NCBI GenBank assembly: GCA_900538555.1
Contig: UPYI01000011.1
Location: forward strand, 48,267 to 112,266
Source of the DNA: an uncultured Porphyromonadaceae bacterium
GTDB lineage: Bacteria; Bacteroidota; Bacteroidia; Bacteroidales; Barnesiellaceae
Reading direction: 5' to 3'
Length of the DNA stretch: 64,000 bases
Under the pieces are notes generated by a model that was not told the DNA's origin, did no database searches, and worked only from the letters and a program-made list of their open reading frames with translations. Below, piece by piece: positions 42,401-52,604 of the stretch. Numbering within the stretch: the first letter of the stretch is position 1; each line of letters begins with the position of its first letter. The translations under genes were made by a program, and so were the position numbers.

Positions 42401-45085
42401 ATGAAAAAGATATTTTCGAATATATTGCTGCTGCTCCTCGGCGGAATATTCTGTCTGAATGCCGCCGAACCGTATCAGGTCACCTTGAAAATCATCGACG
42501 AAACGAAGTCGGTCACCAAAGGCAGCGGAACGAAAAAAAATGCGATCGTCGAACTGGACGCTGCGCTCAAAGCGCAGAATCCCAGAAGCAGCGACGGATG
42601 GTGGTATCCGATGTATGCCCACGATACCGTGAAACCCGACGGGCTTTACAGCGAATCGGACAACGACATCACATGGGAAATCACCCTGAATGCCGTTCCG
42701 GGCACTTATACATGGACACCGTACCTGCAATCGCTCGGCTGGAAAAAACTGCATACCTCGTACCCTTACGCACAGGATGCCGCCATTTCGTTCACCGTCA
42801 ATGAAGACGGTACGACCGACGGCACGACCGTATTGGTGATCCCGAAGGAAACACCGAGCTATACCATTACGCTGAAAGTCATCGACGAAACCAAAACCGT
42901 ATCGCAAGGAAACGGCAGCACACTCAACAAAAACGTGATGGCTTCGCTCGGATCGACACTGAAAGCGCAGAATCCCAGAAGTTCGGAAGACTGGTGGTTC
43001 CCAATGTACGACCATGATTCGGTAACCCCCGACGGAATCTACACCGAAAACGACGACAACATCACATGGGAGATCGCCCTGAACGCCAAACCAGGAACAT
43101 ACACATGGACACCCTATATGCAGTCGCTCGGGTGGAAATACCTGAACAATGCCTACCATTATGCCGAAGATCCGGTGATCACATTCAGCGTCTATGCCGA
43201 CGGAACGACCGACGGTAAAAACATTCTGGTGATTCCGAAAGAGATTCCGACTTTCGACATTACACTGAAAGTCATCGACAAAACGAAAGGGGCACTGTCG
43301 AGCTCTACCGTCTACTCCGAAAACAACGTGGTGGCATGGATCAGCGGCAACCTCAATACGTCGGGCAACTGGTTCTACGGATTTTACAGCGGCGACAGCA
43401 GATACCCGAACGGGGAACTGATCAAGACCGAAGAGGCTTGGATCTGGCAAGCTACGTTCAATGCCAAAGCGGGAGCTTATGAATGGAACCCGTGCATGCG
43501 TTCGCTCGGTCCGTCGTCAGCCGACCCGAAGACGATCAACGGCAATATCCCGAACGCACCGCATATCGCATGGGAAGGGAGCAACCTCTCGTTCAGCGTG
43601 GGTACGAACGGCGAACTTTCGGGCGACTATGAACTGATACTGGAAGAAGACCCGACAACCCCCATAGAAAAAACGTATCTGACTCTGAACGTAGATATGA
43701 ACGGACTGACGGTCGATGCCGCCGGCGTACATGCTACCGGTACATTCAACAATTGGAGCAACACGGCAACACTCATGCACGATGAAGACGGCGACGGTAT
43801 CTATACGGTGAAAATAGAGGTCACACCGCAAAACGTTCCGTATGAATACAAGTTCATCAACGGCACTTCATGGAGCAACGTCGAAGTGGTATTCGGCGAA
43901 TGTGAATTCCGTTCCAACCGTTTTGTAGTCGTAGACGAATCGTCGGTAGAAGTGCCCGCCGTGGCATTCGGCTATTGCGGTGCCGAAGCCGAAGAGATTC
44001 AGGCTCTGAAAGTAGCCTGCATCGGATCGAGCAGCACCGAGGGGGCAGGGACAAGCAGCAAGATGTTGAAGTCGTGGCCTATACAGCTGCGTCCGATCAT
44101 CGGAGACGCCTATTACACCGAAAACTTGGGAGTATCGGGTACGACCCAACAGAACATCGCCGGACAGGCTTGGAAGGAGACGAGCCAATACAACTACACC
44201 TTGCAATTGCAACCCGACATCATTCTGATGGCTTTGGGCGCAAACGACTCGAAACCGCAGAACTGGAACGACGAAAGATTCCGTGCCGACTATGCCGCCA
44301 TGATCGAAGAGTTCAAGGCTCTGCCGACACACCCCGAAATATACCTGTGCAAAACCGCCAAAGTCCGGGCAAACTCCTATGGACTGAACGACGAGAACAT
44401 GCTCAACGGCGTGATTCCGGCAATCACCGATCTGGCGAAACAATACATGCTTCCGGTTATCGACTACTACACGCCGACCGCACCGGACGACATGGCAGGG
44501 CTGTTCCCCGACGGCGTGCATGCCAATGACAACGGAGCCAAAGTCATCGCCGAAAAGGTAGGGCAGGTGATGCTCGAACCGAAACCCGTGATCGGTCAAT
44601 ACTCCGCCGTACCCGAATTCGACGAAACGACAGACCGCCGCTACTATGCGTTCCAATGGTACAGAAACGGCACAGCAATCGAAGGAGCGGAAAGCTACTG
44701 CTACACCGCCACCGAACCGGGATCGTACAACGTGGCGGTAAAACCGTACGACGATGCCGAAGACGTGCTGATCTCGCAGCCTGCCGAAGTCACCTTGCAA
44801 GCCGGCGAAACAACGGTACTGTCGCTTTACAGCAAATTCATCGACACCGGAATAGACCGGATCGGAAACCGGCGGATCGCGATAAGCTGCTGCGAAGAGA
44901 GTCTGACGGTCGATGGTGCGGAAGAGAGTCGGCTCGTCCTCTACACGACATCGGGAAAAACCGTCAAATCGACACGGATATACCGTAAAAATGAAACGAT
45001 TTCCTTATCGAATCTTCCCCAAGGTATTTATCTTTGCAAGATAATCACGAAAGAAGGCGTATATAGTCAGAAAATAGTCAGATAA
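42401..45085 (+). CDS. Multi-domain SGNH esterase with three N-terminal modules and CBM-like domain
   Basis: The 894-aa protein repeats the plan of the preceding gene with an extra module. Three copies of the N-terminal module span about residues 23-420: they begin YQVTLKIIDETKSV, then YTITLKVIDETKTV, then FDITLKVIDKTKGA. A CBM20/48-like domain follows (GVHATGTFNNWSNTATLMHD). The SGNH domain starts VACIGSSSTEGAG near residue 540, with LMALGANDSK and FPDGVHAND near 703. Block I has GSS in place of GDS, a change tolerated in some SGNH enzymes. A tail (LSNLPQGIYLCKI) ends it. It is secreted and likely works with its paralogue on the same polymer. Confidence 0.85.
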   Translation: MKKIFSNILLLLLGGIFCLNAAEPYQVTLKIIDETKSVTKGSGTKKNAIVELDAALKAQNPRSSDGWWYPMYAHDTVKPDGLYSESDNDITWEITLNAVPGTYTWTPYLQSLGWKKLHTSYPYAQDAAISFTVNEDGTTDGTTVLVIPKETPSYTITLKVIDETKTVSQGNGSTLNKNVMASLGSTLKAQNPRSSEDWWFPMYDHDSVTPDGIYTENDDNITWEIALNAKPGTYTWTPYMQSLGWKYLNNAYHYAEDPVITFSVYADGTTDGKNILVIPKEIPTFDITLKVIDKTKGALSSSTVYSENNVVAWISGNLNTSGNWFYGFYSGDSRYPNGELIKTEEAWIWQATFNAKAGAYEWNPCMRSLGPSSADPKTINGNIPNAPHIAWEGSNLSFSVGTNGELSGDYELILEEDPTTPIEKTYLTLNVDMNGLTVDAAGVHATGTFNNWSNTATLMHDEDGDGIYTVKIEVTPQNVPYEYKFINGTSWSNVEVVFGECEFRSNRFVVVDESSVEVPAVAFGYCGAEAEEIQALKVACIGSSSTEGAGTSSKMLKSWPIQLRPIIGDAYYTENLGVSGTTQQNIAGQAWKETSQYNYTLQLQPDIILMALGANDSKPQNWNDERFRADYAAMIEEFKALPTHPEIYLCKTAKVRANSYGLNDENMLNGVIPAITDLAKQYMLPVIDYYTPTAPDDMAGLFPDGVHANDNGAKVIAEKVGQVMLEPKPVIGQYSAVPEFDETTDRRYYAFQWYRNGTAIEGAESYCYTATEPGSYNVAVKPYDDAEDVLISQPAEVTLQAGETTVLSLYSKFIDTGIDRIGNRRIAISCCEESLTVDGAEESRLVLYTTSGKTVKSTRIYRKNETISLSNLPQGIYLCKIITKEGVYSQKIVR

Positions 45086-45101
45086 TACCAATCGAAAAGA
45101 T

Positions 45102-47315
45102 ATGAAAAAATTATTTTTTGCCGGATTGTTGATCCTGTCCGGTCAGATTGCCGGGGCAACCGGTCCCGGTGCAATCTATCTGGACAGCAGCCGTCCGATC
45201 GAGGAAAGAGTAGAGGATGCCCTCGCGCGTATGACAACCGAAGAGAAAGTGGCGATCTGCCATGCACAGTCGAAATTCAGTTCGGCAGGTGTGCCCCGTT
45301 TAGGCATTCCCGAAAACTGGTGCACCGACGGACCTCACGGCATACGTGCCGAAGTGCTTTGGGACGAATGGTACGGTGCGAACTGGACGAGTGACTCGTG
45401 TATCGCCTTTCCGGCTCTCACCTGTCTGGCGGCATCGTGGAATCCCGAAATGTCAGCCCTGTACGGTAAGAGCATCGGCGAAGAAGCCCGTTACCGCAAC
45501 AAAAACGTCTTGCTCGGTCCGGGTGTAAACATCTACCGTACGCCCTTGAACGGCAGAAATTTCGAATATATGGGCGAAGATCCTTTTCTGGCATCGGTCA
45601 TGGTGGTTCCCTATATACAGAACGTACAGAAAATCGGGGTGGCAGCCTGCGTGAAACACTACGCACTGAACAATCAGGAGATCGACCGCGACCATATAAA
45701 TGTCGTTGTAGACGACCGCGCCCTGTATGAAATCTACCTGCCGGCATTCAAAGCTGCCGTTCAGGAAGGAGAGGCATGGGCAATCATGGGATCGTACAAC
45801 AAATACAAAGGCGAACATGCCTGCCACAACCAATACCTGCTGAACGATATACTGAAACGGGACTGGGCTTTCGACGGTGTAGTAGTTTCGGACTGGGGAG
45901 GTACGCACGACACGAAAGAGGCGATCCTGAACGGTCTCGATATGGAATTCGGCAGTTGGACCAACGGTTTGAACTGGGGGGCAAGCAACGCCTACGACAA
46001 CTACTTCCTTGCACAGCCCTATCTGGCAATGTTGAAATCGGGCGAGGTGACGGAAAAGGAACTCAACGACAAAGCCCGCCGCATTCTGCGTCTGATCTTC
46101 CGTACGACGATGAATCCGAACCGTCCTTACGGATCGTTCGGAACGGAAGAACATGCGTTGGCGGGACGGAAAATAGCGCAAGAGGGCATCGTGCTTTTGA
46201 AGAATGCGAAAAACACCCTGCCCATCGAATTATCCGGTACGAAACGTATAGCCGTGATCGGCGAGAATGCCGTAAAACGGATGACCGTAGGCGGAGGATC
46301 GTCTTCGTTGAAAGCCAAATACGAAGTATCGCCGTTGGAGGGCATACGCCGGTTTGTCGGAGAGCAGGCTGAAATCACATACGCCCGCGGATACGAATCG
46401 CCCGCCGTCAAAGAACAGGATGTGAAAGATGCGAAAGAACCCGAACAGAAAGTTATCGACCCGGAAGCCTTGCGCAACGAAGCGGTCGAAGCAGCCCGCA
46501 ACGCCGATGTCGTCATATTCGTCGGCGGACTGAACAAGAACGAGAATCAGGACAGCGAAGGTTCGGACCGTAAATCGTACGGTCTGCCCTACGGACAGGA
46601 CGAATTGATATCGGCTCTGGTCAAAGCCAATCCCAATACCGTAGTCGTATTGATCACGGGTAACGCCGTAGCGATGCCGTGGGTAAACGATGTACCCTCG
46701 ATCGTAGAAGCCTGGTACAGCGGAACGGAAAGCGGCAATGCGCTTGCTTCGGTACTTTTCGGAGAGGTGAACCCGTCGGGTAAACTGCCGTTCACATTCC
46801 CCGTACGGCTCGAAGACAACAGCGCACACCGGTTGGGCGAGTACCCCGGTGACGGAGAAAAGGTTGTCTATAACGAAAGTATCTGGGTGGGTTACCGTTG
46901 GCACGACAAACAGAACATCCGTCCGCTCTTCGCTTTCGGACACGGATTGAGCTACACGACTTTCGAATACGGAAAAGTTACAGCCGACAAAAAAACGATC
47001 ACGGCAGATGAGAACATCTCGTTCACCGTTTCGGTAAAGAACAGCGGCAAAAGAGCCGGTGCAGAAGTCGTCCAACTCTACATCCGCGACAAGAAATCGG
47101 CATTGCCGCGTCCGGTGAAAGAGCTGAAAGGTTTCCGAAAAATAGAACTGCAACCGGGCGAATCGCAGGAGGTACGCTTTACTATCGACCGGAAAGCCTT
47201 GCAATACTACGACGACCGGAAACAGGAATGGGTAACCGAGCCGGGAGCTTTCGAGGCTTTGATCGGCAGTTCGTCGGCAGACATAAGAACCCGTGTGACA
47301 TTCACGCTGAAATAA
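45102..47315 (+). CDS. Glycoside hydrolase family 3 beta-glucosidase
   Basis: The 737-aa enzyme has a signal peptide (GQIAGA) without lipobox and is likely periplasmic. The GH3 barrel contains GIPENWCTDGPHGIRAEVL, then GVNIYRTPLNGRNFEYMGED and VKHYALNNQEIDRDH. The nucleophile Asp264 is in VVVSDWGGTHDT. The second alpha/beta domain begins GIVLLKNAKNTLPIEL and a fibronectin III-like C-terminal domain follows (VQLYIRDKKSALPRPVKELKG minus ends). As the last PUL gene it should release glucose from gluco-oligosaccharides made by the GH30 pair. A terminator follows directly. Confidence 0.94.
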   Translation: MKKLFFAGLLILSGQIAGATGPGAIYLDSSRPIEERVEDALARMTTEEKVAICHAQSKFSSAGVPRLGIPENWCTDGPHGIRAEVLWDEWYGANWTSDSCIAFPALTCLAASWNPEMSALYGKSIGEEARYRNKNVLLGPGVNIYRTPLNGRNFEYMGEDPFLASVMVVPYIQNVQKIGVAACVKHYALNNQEIDRDHINVVVDDRALYEIYLPAFKAAVQEGEAWAIMGSYNKYKGEHACHNQYLLNDILKRDWAFDGVVVSDWGGTHDTKEAILNGLDMEFGSWTNGLNWGASNAYDNYFLAQPYLAMLKSGEVTEKELNDKARRILRLIFRTTMNPNRPYGSFGTEEHALAGRKIAQEGIVLLKNAKNTLPIELSGTKRIAVIGENAVKRMTVGGGSSSLKAKYEVSPLEGIRRFVGEQAEITYARGYESPAVKEQDVKDAKEPEQKVIDPEALRNEAVEAARNADVVIFVGGLNKNENQDSEGSDRKSYGLPYGQDELISALVKANPNTVVVLITGNAVAMPWVNDVPSIVEAWYSGTESGNALASVLFGEVNPSGKLPFTFPVRLEDNSAHRLGEYPGDGEKVVYNESIWVGYRWHDKQNIRPLFAFGHGLSYTTFEYGKVTADKKTITADENISFTVSVKNSGKRAGAEVVQLYIRDKKSALPRPVKELKGFRKIELQPGESQEVRFTIDRKALQYYDDRKQEWVTEPGAFEALIGSSSADIRTRVTFTLK

Positions 47316-47330
47316 CAGCGTAAACAATAC

Positions 47331-47368
47331 AAAAAGACCTCGCCGCAATTTGCAACGAGGTCTTTTTT
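47331..47368 (+). terminator. Rho-independent terminator at the end of the PUL
   Basis: AAAAAGACCTCG (47331-47342) pairs with CGAGGTCTTTTT (47356-47367) around a 13-base loop, ending in a run of T. It closes the susC-to-GH3 operon. Confidence 0.92.
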
Positions 47369-47459
47369 GTATCGGGATTTATCAAAATATACTTTTCGAT
47401 TTCAAGTACGCCTCAACTATTCCGACGCACTGTCGTCTTTATTCATCCCAACAGAGTAT

Positions 47460-49514
47460 TTATCTCACAGCCACTTTGACTGCCCGGTCGAAATATCGTA
47501 CTACATAGATGCCGGGAACAAGTTCTATGAAACGTCCCGAACCCAATACAGCCGAAGCCACACGGGTTCCGTCTACGGAGAATACCTCCACACCGACAGC
47601 GTCACATCCTTCGACTGACAGGCAACGGTCTTTCACCGAAACCTTCGCATCGGCAGCAGAGAGGTCGGAAATTCCGCTGGAACTTTTCTTGTCGATGACA
47701 ATGTTGTCGATATACAACGCCAATGCCTTATCCGGCTCCTGCGCCGTAGCGTGGAATCCGATAAACCACGGAGCGGTGGAAGGTACGGAGAAGTCGAATT
47801 TCTTCGTTTCCCAATCCGAATCGGTATTCACCGTAAATTCGGCAGCGATCTCTGCCGTCATGGCTTGCGAAGCGGCATCGGCTCCGATTTTGATCTCCAT
47901 CGTCTCTATACCCAGACTGCGGACATCGACCTGCAACGTATAAGTAACCCCCTGTTCGAACTGAATATACGGAACAAAGATCCAGTCGTCTTTGGTGGTT
48001 TCGTTGTTCCATACCTTGAAGAATTTGAAATCATAATCCCACGTCCACAACTTGCCGTCCTGGTCGGTATCTTCGATGGTATAAGCCAGCGTATTGTCGT
48101 TTATCGAGAAATCTTCGGAATAGGGTATTGCAAAAGGCGTTCCGATCATCAGCGAATTGGATGTCATGCCGAGCCCCTGCGTATTCTGGTCGATATAAGG
48201 AGTCACCTCGTAAGAACAACGGATCGGGGTAGCCGATTCCACCACATCGCTGAACGGCGAGGTGGCATTTTCCGATACCACTTCGAAATCGGGCAGACGG
48301 CGGACACGGTATTTGATTTCGCTCAAATCGAGATAACCGCCGTGTATTCCTACCGTCGGAGCTACCCAAGTCAAGATCAGTTCGTTCGTCGCCTCACCGC
48401 GCACGATCGATACGCCGGTTACATGATCGGGCACATCTTTTCCGATATATATGCCTTTCACCGCCGCTTCGTCGCCCTCGCCGCCAGCCTCATTGAAGAG
48501 TACTACCGAGAAATCGTGCATTCCCTGCGTCGTGGAAACCGGGCATACCACATCGGCTCCGGCAACCGTAGTTCCTTCCGCAGCTTTTTTGCCGTCGATC
48601 TTCACCTCGTAAGATAAACTGCCGTTCAACGGAGAACCGCCGTGCGTCGTTTCAGGGGCTTTAAACAATATGTTTCCGGAAGTGGAACCGCCCTCGAATA
48701 CCGCCTGCAAGCCGGTAGCCGCAGCCGGAGCCTGGTCGGAAACCACAATCGAAGTAATCCACAGCGAAGCGAACTCCTCGTCGTTGGGGAAATCCTTGAT
48801 ACGGGTCGCCCGTCCGGTGGCAAGGTCGATCGTGTACAATCCGCCGGTTATATCGCCCGCACAGGCAGCCCAATAGAGTGTTCCGTCGGGAGAAAATATC
48901 ATCGACTGCTCGTACTCTGCCGACACGCCGGTCTGCCCGATATAGGACATATCGCCGGTAGCCTTGTTCAGTTTATAGAAATATCCGTATGTGGTAACGA
49001 CATATAACTCCCCGTCGGGAGCAAATGCCATAGCCAGTATCGGCGTATAGGTGTCGATCGTCGCCACATCGCTGCGCAGTCGGCTCGACAAGTCAAGCGT
49101 AGCCAGTTTATAGTCGTACGAATTTTTATAGGCGACATATATCTTTTCGGTCGTCGGATCATAGGCGACTACCTGACCTTCGGTCATAAAATAAGAGGAG
49201 GCGGTGACTTTGGTGATCAGATTGAAATCGTCATCCATATCGTAGATATACATCGAATAGTCGTTAGACCAATCCGACGACGTAACACTGAAACAATAAT
49301 AGCGATTATCCACTCTTACACCACCGGCATTAGGCACAGCCGAAAGTTGTTTCAATCGGGTCATCGTCGGATCGGAAGTAGAGGTAAACGTATAGACATC
49401 GTACGTTCCCTCACCCGATTCGGGAGCTATTACCTGTCCGGCAATATTTACATCAACAGCCGATGCTTGAAAAGCAAACAGACCTAATGCTACTTGTAGA
49501 ATTAATTTCTTCAT
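47460..49514 (-). CDS. Secreted propeller/Fn3/jelly-roll protein with sorting-like tail
   Basis: The 684-aa protein has a signal peptide (LFAFQASA), a beta-propeller-like part to about residue 260 (repeats such as AFAPDGELYVVTTYGYFYKL and IFSPDGTLYWAACAG), Fn3-like domains to about 470 and a jelly-roll (cleaved-adhesin or choice-of-anchor J-like) domain to about 620. The end, FSVDGTRVASAVLGSG to GIYVVRYFDRAVKVAVR, resembles T9SS-type sorting tails. No enzyme motif is seen. It resembles the protein at 55759-57954 in layout. It faces the PUL from the opposite strand, so a role in glycan binding is only possible. Confidence 0.72.
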   Translation of the reverse strand: MKKLILQVALGLFAFQASAVDVNIAGQVIAPESGEGTYDVYTFTSTSDPTMTRLKQLSAVPNAGGVRVDNRYYCFSVTSSDWSNDYSMYIYDMDDDFNLITKVTASSYFMTEGQVVAYDPTTEKIYVAYKNSYDYKLATLDLSSRLRSDVATIDTYTPILAMAFAPDGELYVVTTYGYFYKLNKATGDMSYIGQTGVSAEYEQSMIFSPDGTLYWAACAGDITGGLYTIDLATGRATRIKDFPNDEEFASLWITSIVVSDQAPAAATGLQAVFEGGSTSGNILFKAPETTHGGSPLNGSLSYEVKIDGKKAAEGTTVAGADVVCPVSTTQGMHDFSVVLFNEAGGEGDEAAVKGIYIGKDVPDHVTGVSIVRGEATNELILTWVAPTVGIHGGYLDLSEIKYRVRRLPDFEVVSENATSPFSDVVESATPIRCSYEVTPYIDQNTQGLGMTSNSLMIGTPFAIPYSEDFSINDNTLAYTIEDTDQDGKLWTWDYDFKFFKVWNNETTKDDWIFVPYIQFEQGVTYTLQVDVRSLGIETMEIKIGADAASQAMTAEIAAEFTVNTDSDWETKKFDFSVPSTAPWFIGFHATAQEPDKALALYIDNIVIDKKSSSGISDLSAADAKVSVKDRCLSVEGCDAVGVEVFSVDGTRVASAVLGSGRFIELVPGIYVVRYFDRAVKVAVR

Positions 49515-49546
49515 AAACGGTTATCATTTGTTTATATTATCCGATA

Positions 49547-49577
49547 CAAACTTAACAATTGTATATCTATCCGCAAA
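49547..49577 (-). promoter_or_regulatory. Promoter of the propeller/Fn3 protein gene
   Basis: On the minus strand TTTG (49577-49574) is followed after 19 bp by TAAGTTTG (49554-49547), a consensus match 33 bases before the ATG. Confidence 0.78.
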
Positions 49578-49717
49578 ATATGCAGGCAAAAATTTTTAAT
49601 ATATCCTTCTGCCGTGTCATCATTAAAAAATTTTTCCATTAAAACGGCTCGTCAGGGGGTTCAAACGCCGTTTTTGATTTTATAATTTATAAATTAAAAC
49701 GATTTCCAAACAAAAAA

Positions 49718-49748
49718 TTTGATTTCTTCATAAAGAATATTACTTTTG
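49718..49748 (+). promoter_or_regulatory. Promoter of the M6 metalloprotease gene
   Basis: TTTG (49718-49721) and TACTTTTG (49741-49748) are 19 bp apart, a consensus match. The leader to the ATG at 49947 would be about 190 nt. Confidence 0.78.
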
Positions 49749-49946
49749 TAATAAAAAGAACTTCGTATAAATAATACACGAAGCACGAAAACCTTGTTGT
49801 AACGGTCTTGCCTATATCGAATCCAACAAACGGCAAACAGACAGATTTATCGTTTGAGTTCGATCGAACCTATGCCTTGACTCGAAACATTCCGAGTCTG
49901 TGTTGTAAGAAACCAGTAACCCCACAGCCCAATTACATCAACGTTC

Positions 49947-52553
49947 ATGAACAGATTTCTACACCCGCGTTCGATTGCCGTCGTCGCAATCTTTCTTCTT
50001 TTTGTATGTTTTCCAATCGTCATTTCAGCAATTCCGGCAGCACCGTTTCCCGGTAAGGTCGTCCAACCCGACGGAACCACTCTTACCGTAAAACTAACGG
50101 GTGACGAGTTCGCCCACATCACCGTCACGACCGACGGATATACCCTCGTCGAAGAAACAGGCGGCTACTATTATGCCCAAGCCGGAACCGACGGGACTTT
50201 GGTCAGCACCGGTGTTCTGGCACACGATCCGGAAGACCGGCAGGCAAACGAAACGGCTCTGCTGCAAAACACACCGAAAGGCATCCGTGTCAAAAAAGAG
50301 ATAAAACAACCGCGCAGAAGGCTTAACAAGGCTCTGCTGCAATCCGGTGCTGCCGGCAACGACAACGTGCTCGTATCGGGCGGCTACCCGCTCCGCGGCA
50401 AAACCCGGTCGTTAGTCATTCTGGTCGAATTCAACGACATCGACTTCGTTACCCCCGACACCTACAACGTATTCAACGACATGCTCAACAAACCGGGATA
50501 TGACAAACGCGAACACATCGGCTGCGCAGCCGATTATTTCCGCATCCAGTCGGGCGGACTGTTCGATCCCTCATTCGATGTCTACGGACCGGTGAGAGCC
50601 TCCAAAGCCTCGACCTATTACGGCGAAAACGATGCGGCGGGCGACGACATGTATGTATGGGAACTCGTGCTCGAAGTATGCCGTAAACTCGACGACCAGA
50701 TCAATTTCGCCGATTACGACCTCGACGGCGACGGATGTGTGGACAATGTATATCTCTTCTATGCCGGCTACGGCGAAAACTTCGCAGGAAACAAAGCGGC
50801 ATGGATATGGCCTCACGCCTACTATATGCACGCATGGAACCTGCCCGACCAAGAGGTTACGTTCGACGGTGTGAAAATCGACTCATACGGCTGCTGCGCC
50901 GAACTGTACGGTTCGACCGGTACGGATACCGGCGCAATGGGCACATTCTGCCACGAATTCGGGCACATTCTCGGACTGCCCGATACCTACGACGTGAATT
51001 ACTCCGAAGACGGATCGGGCAATCATCCCGACCAATGGGACATCATGGCATCGGGTTCGTACCTGCCCGCCACACGCAACTGCGGCGCAGTGCCTGCCGG
51101 ATATACAGGGTTGGAACGTTATATGCTCGGATGGGGTGAACCGGTGGAACTGACCAAACCGCAAACCGTCTCCCTGCCCTCCCTGCAAGAAAACAATACA
51201 TTCCTGCGCATATCCACTCCCGACCCGAACGAATTTTACATCCTCGAAAACCGGCAACAGCGGACCGGCAGTTACGACCGGTATATCCCGTCGCACGGTC
51301 TGCTCATCTGGCATGTAGACAGACGTACCGATGCCACCGTATCGGTAACGATCGGAGGCGAACGGCATACGCTCACCTGCATGGAACTGTGGGATCTCGA
51401 CTACAATTCGATCAATTCGAATGCCGACCACCAGTGTCTCGAAATAGAAAAGGCATCGGGTAACTCCGGTTCGAAGAGTACGCTGGACACACCGTTCCCC
51501 GGCAGACAGATGAAGACTTCGTTTACCGACACGACCGATCCCTCGATGAAAACATGGAACGGAACCGCCCTCGACAAACCCATCACCAATATCCGGGAAC
51601 TATCGGGTGTAATCACTTTCGATTTCTGCGGAGGCGGCGAAGGGGTGAAGATGCAGGCTATCGAACCGACACAGATCGGGGAGAACTCCTTTACAGCCCG
51701 CTGGACAGCCGATGAAAAAGCCGACGAATACCGTCTGCACGTATGGCGCGTGAACCGTTCGATCGTACCCGACATGACATCGATCGACCAGACATTCCCC
51801 GCTCTGCCCGAAGATTGGACATTAGAAGGCGATGCCACATACGAAAGCGAATCCATCATCATGGCATCGTCGCGTGCCACCACGCTGGCTACGCCCCCGA
51901 TCGACCTGAGCCGGGGAGGCAAACTGACAATCCGTGCCCGCCAGTATCAGTCGTCGGGCGGAACGATCTCGATCTACCACGGCGATACATTCATCGGCGA
52001 ATATCCGCCTTCGGACCTCGCCTCCAACTACACCGTCACGATTCCCGCCTCATCGGCAGCTGCCGCACCGTTGCGGTTCTCCGCTTCACGGCGGAAACCG
52101 GTAGCGATCGAACGGGTCACACTCGTACAGGATCTTCCCGTTACCGAGAAAGAGATAGCCGACGGTTATCCGATACTTACCGGTAATGTCTCGTCGTTTG
52201 TCGTGAACGGACTCGACAAAGGCACGGAATACGCCTATGCCGTAGAGGCGGTGGGTTATGTAGGCAGCATCTCGAACGACATATTCGTCACGACGGCAGG
52301 TATGCCCACTTCTATCGACGAAGCCGCCGAAAGACAACAGATATACATCACCCCCGACGGTATCCTGTATATACAAGGATTCGATTCGCCGGTAACCGTT
52401 ACCGTACGCGACATCGCCGGACGCACGACAAACACGTTTACCGCAGAATCGCCGGCAGCCGTACCGCTCGATTTTCTTGCCGAAAGTTTCCACCTCATCA
52501 CGGTCGATAACGGCAAAAAAGCGATCACGGTCAAATTCCTGAAAAGAAGATAA
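49947..52553 (+). CDS. M6 family metalloprotease, secreted
   Basis: The 868-aa protein has a signal peptide (VIS-AIPAAP region) and a pro-region. Next is an M6 (immune inhibitor A type) zinc protease domain with GTFCHEFGHILGLPDTYDV near residues 330-350, giving the H-E-x2-H zinc motif. Upstream is a calcium-like D-x-D loop (DYDLDGDGCVDNVYLFYAGYG). Later domains include a jelly-roll-type part (TLEGDATYESESIIMASS) and Fn3-like text, ending with a sorting-like tail (VTVRDIAGRTTNTFTAES). It is probably a surface or released protease. The next gene may be co-transcribed. Confidence 0.88.
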   Translation: MNRFLHPRSIAVVAIFLLFVCFPIVISAIPAAPFPGKVVQPDGTTLTVKLTGDEFAHITVTTDGYTLVEETGGYYYAQAGTDGTLVSTGVLAHDPEDRQANETALLQNTPKGIRVKKEIKQPRRRLNKALLQSGAAGNDNVLVSGGYPLRGKTRSLVILVEFNDIDFVTPDTYNVFNDMLNKPGYDKREHIGCAADYFRIQSGGLFDPSFDVYGPVRASKASTYYGENDAAGDDMYVWELVLEVCRKLDDQINFADYDLDGDGCVDNVYLFYAGYGENFAGNKAAWIWPHAYYMHAWNLPDQEVTFDGVKIDSYGCCAELYGSTGTDTGAMGTFCHEFGHILGLPDTYDVNYSEDGSGNHPDQWDIMASGSYLPATRNCGAVPAGYTGLERYMLGWGEPVELTKPQTVSLPSLQENNTFLRISTPDPNEFYILENRQQRTGSYDRYIPSHGLLIWHVDRRTDATVSVTIGGERHTLTCMELWDLDYNSINSNADHQCLEIEKASGNSGSKSTLDTPFPGRQMKTSFTDTTDPSMKTWNGTALDKPITNIRELSGVITFDFCGGGEGVKMQAIEPTQIGENSFTARWTADEKADEYRLHVWRVNRSIVPDMTSIDQTFPALPEDWTLEGDATYESESIIMASSRATTLATPPIDLSRGGKLTIRARQYQSSGGTISIYHGDTFIGEYPPSDLASNYTVTIPASSAAAAPLRFSASRRKPVAIERVTLVQDLPVTEKEIADGYPILTGNVSSFVVNGLDKGTEYAYAVEAVGYVGSISNDIFVTTAGMPTSIDEAAERQQIYITPDGILYIQGFDSPVTVTVRDIAGRTTNTFTAESPAAVPLDFLAESFHLITVDNGKKAITVKFLKRR

Positions 52554-52604
52554 CAGAAACCGGATACAAAAAGAAATACTATATAATCTTTAAATTAAAA
52601 GCGT

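Larger units (their letters stand above)
49515..49946. other. Divergent intergenic region with two consensus promoters
   Basis: No gene is seen in these 432 bases. A minus-strand promoter at 49547-49577 serves the propeller protein and a plus-strand promoter at 49718-49748 serves the M6 protease. The middle is A/T-rich with AAAATTTTT-like runs. Confidence 0.75.

Noticed and set aside
42401..45085. Loss of SGNH activity because block I reads GSS in place of GDS
   Set aside because: The Ser nucleophile, GAND block and DGVH are kept and other SGNH enzymes tolerate variation at the Asp, so the enzyme is probably active.
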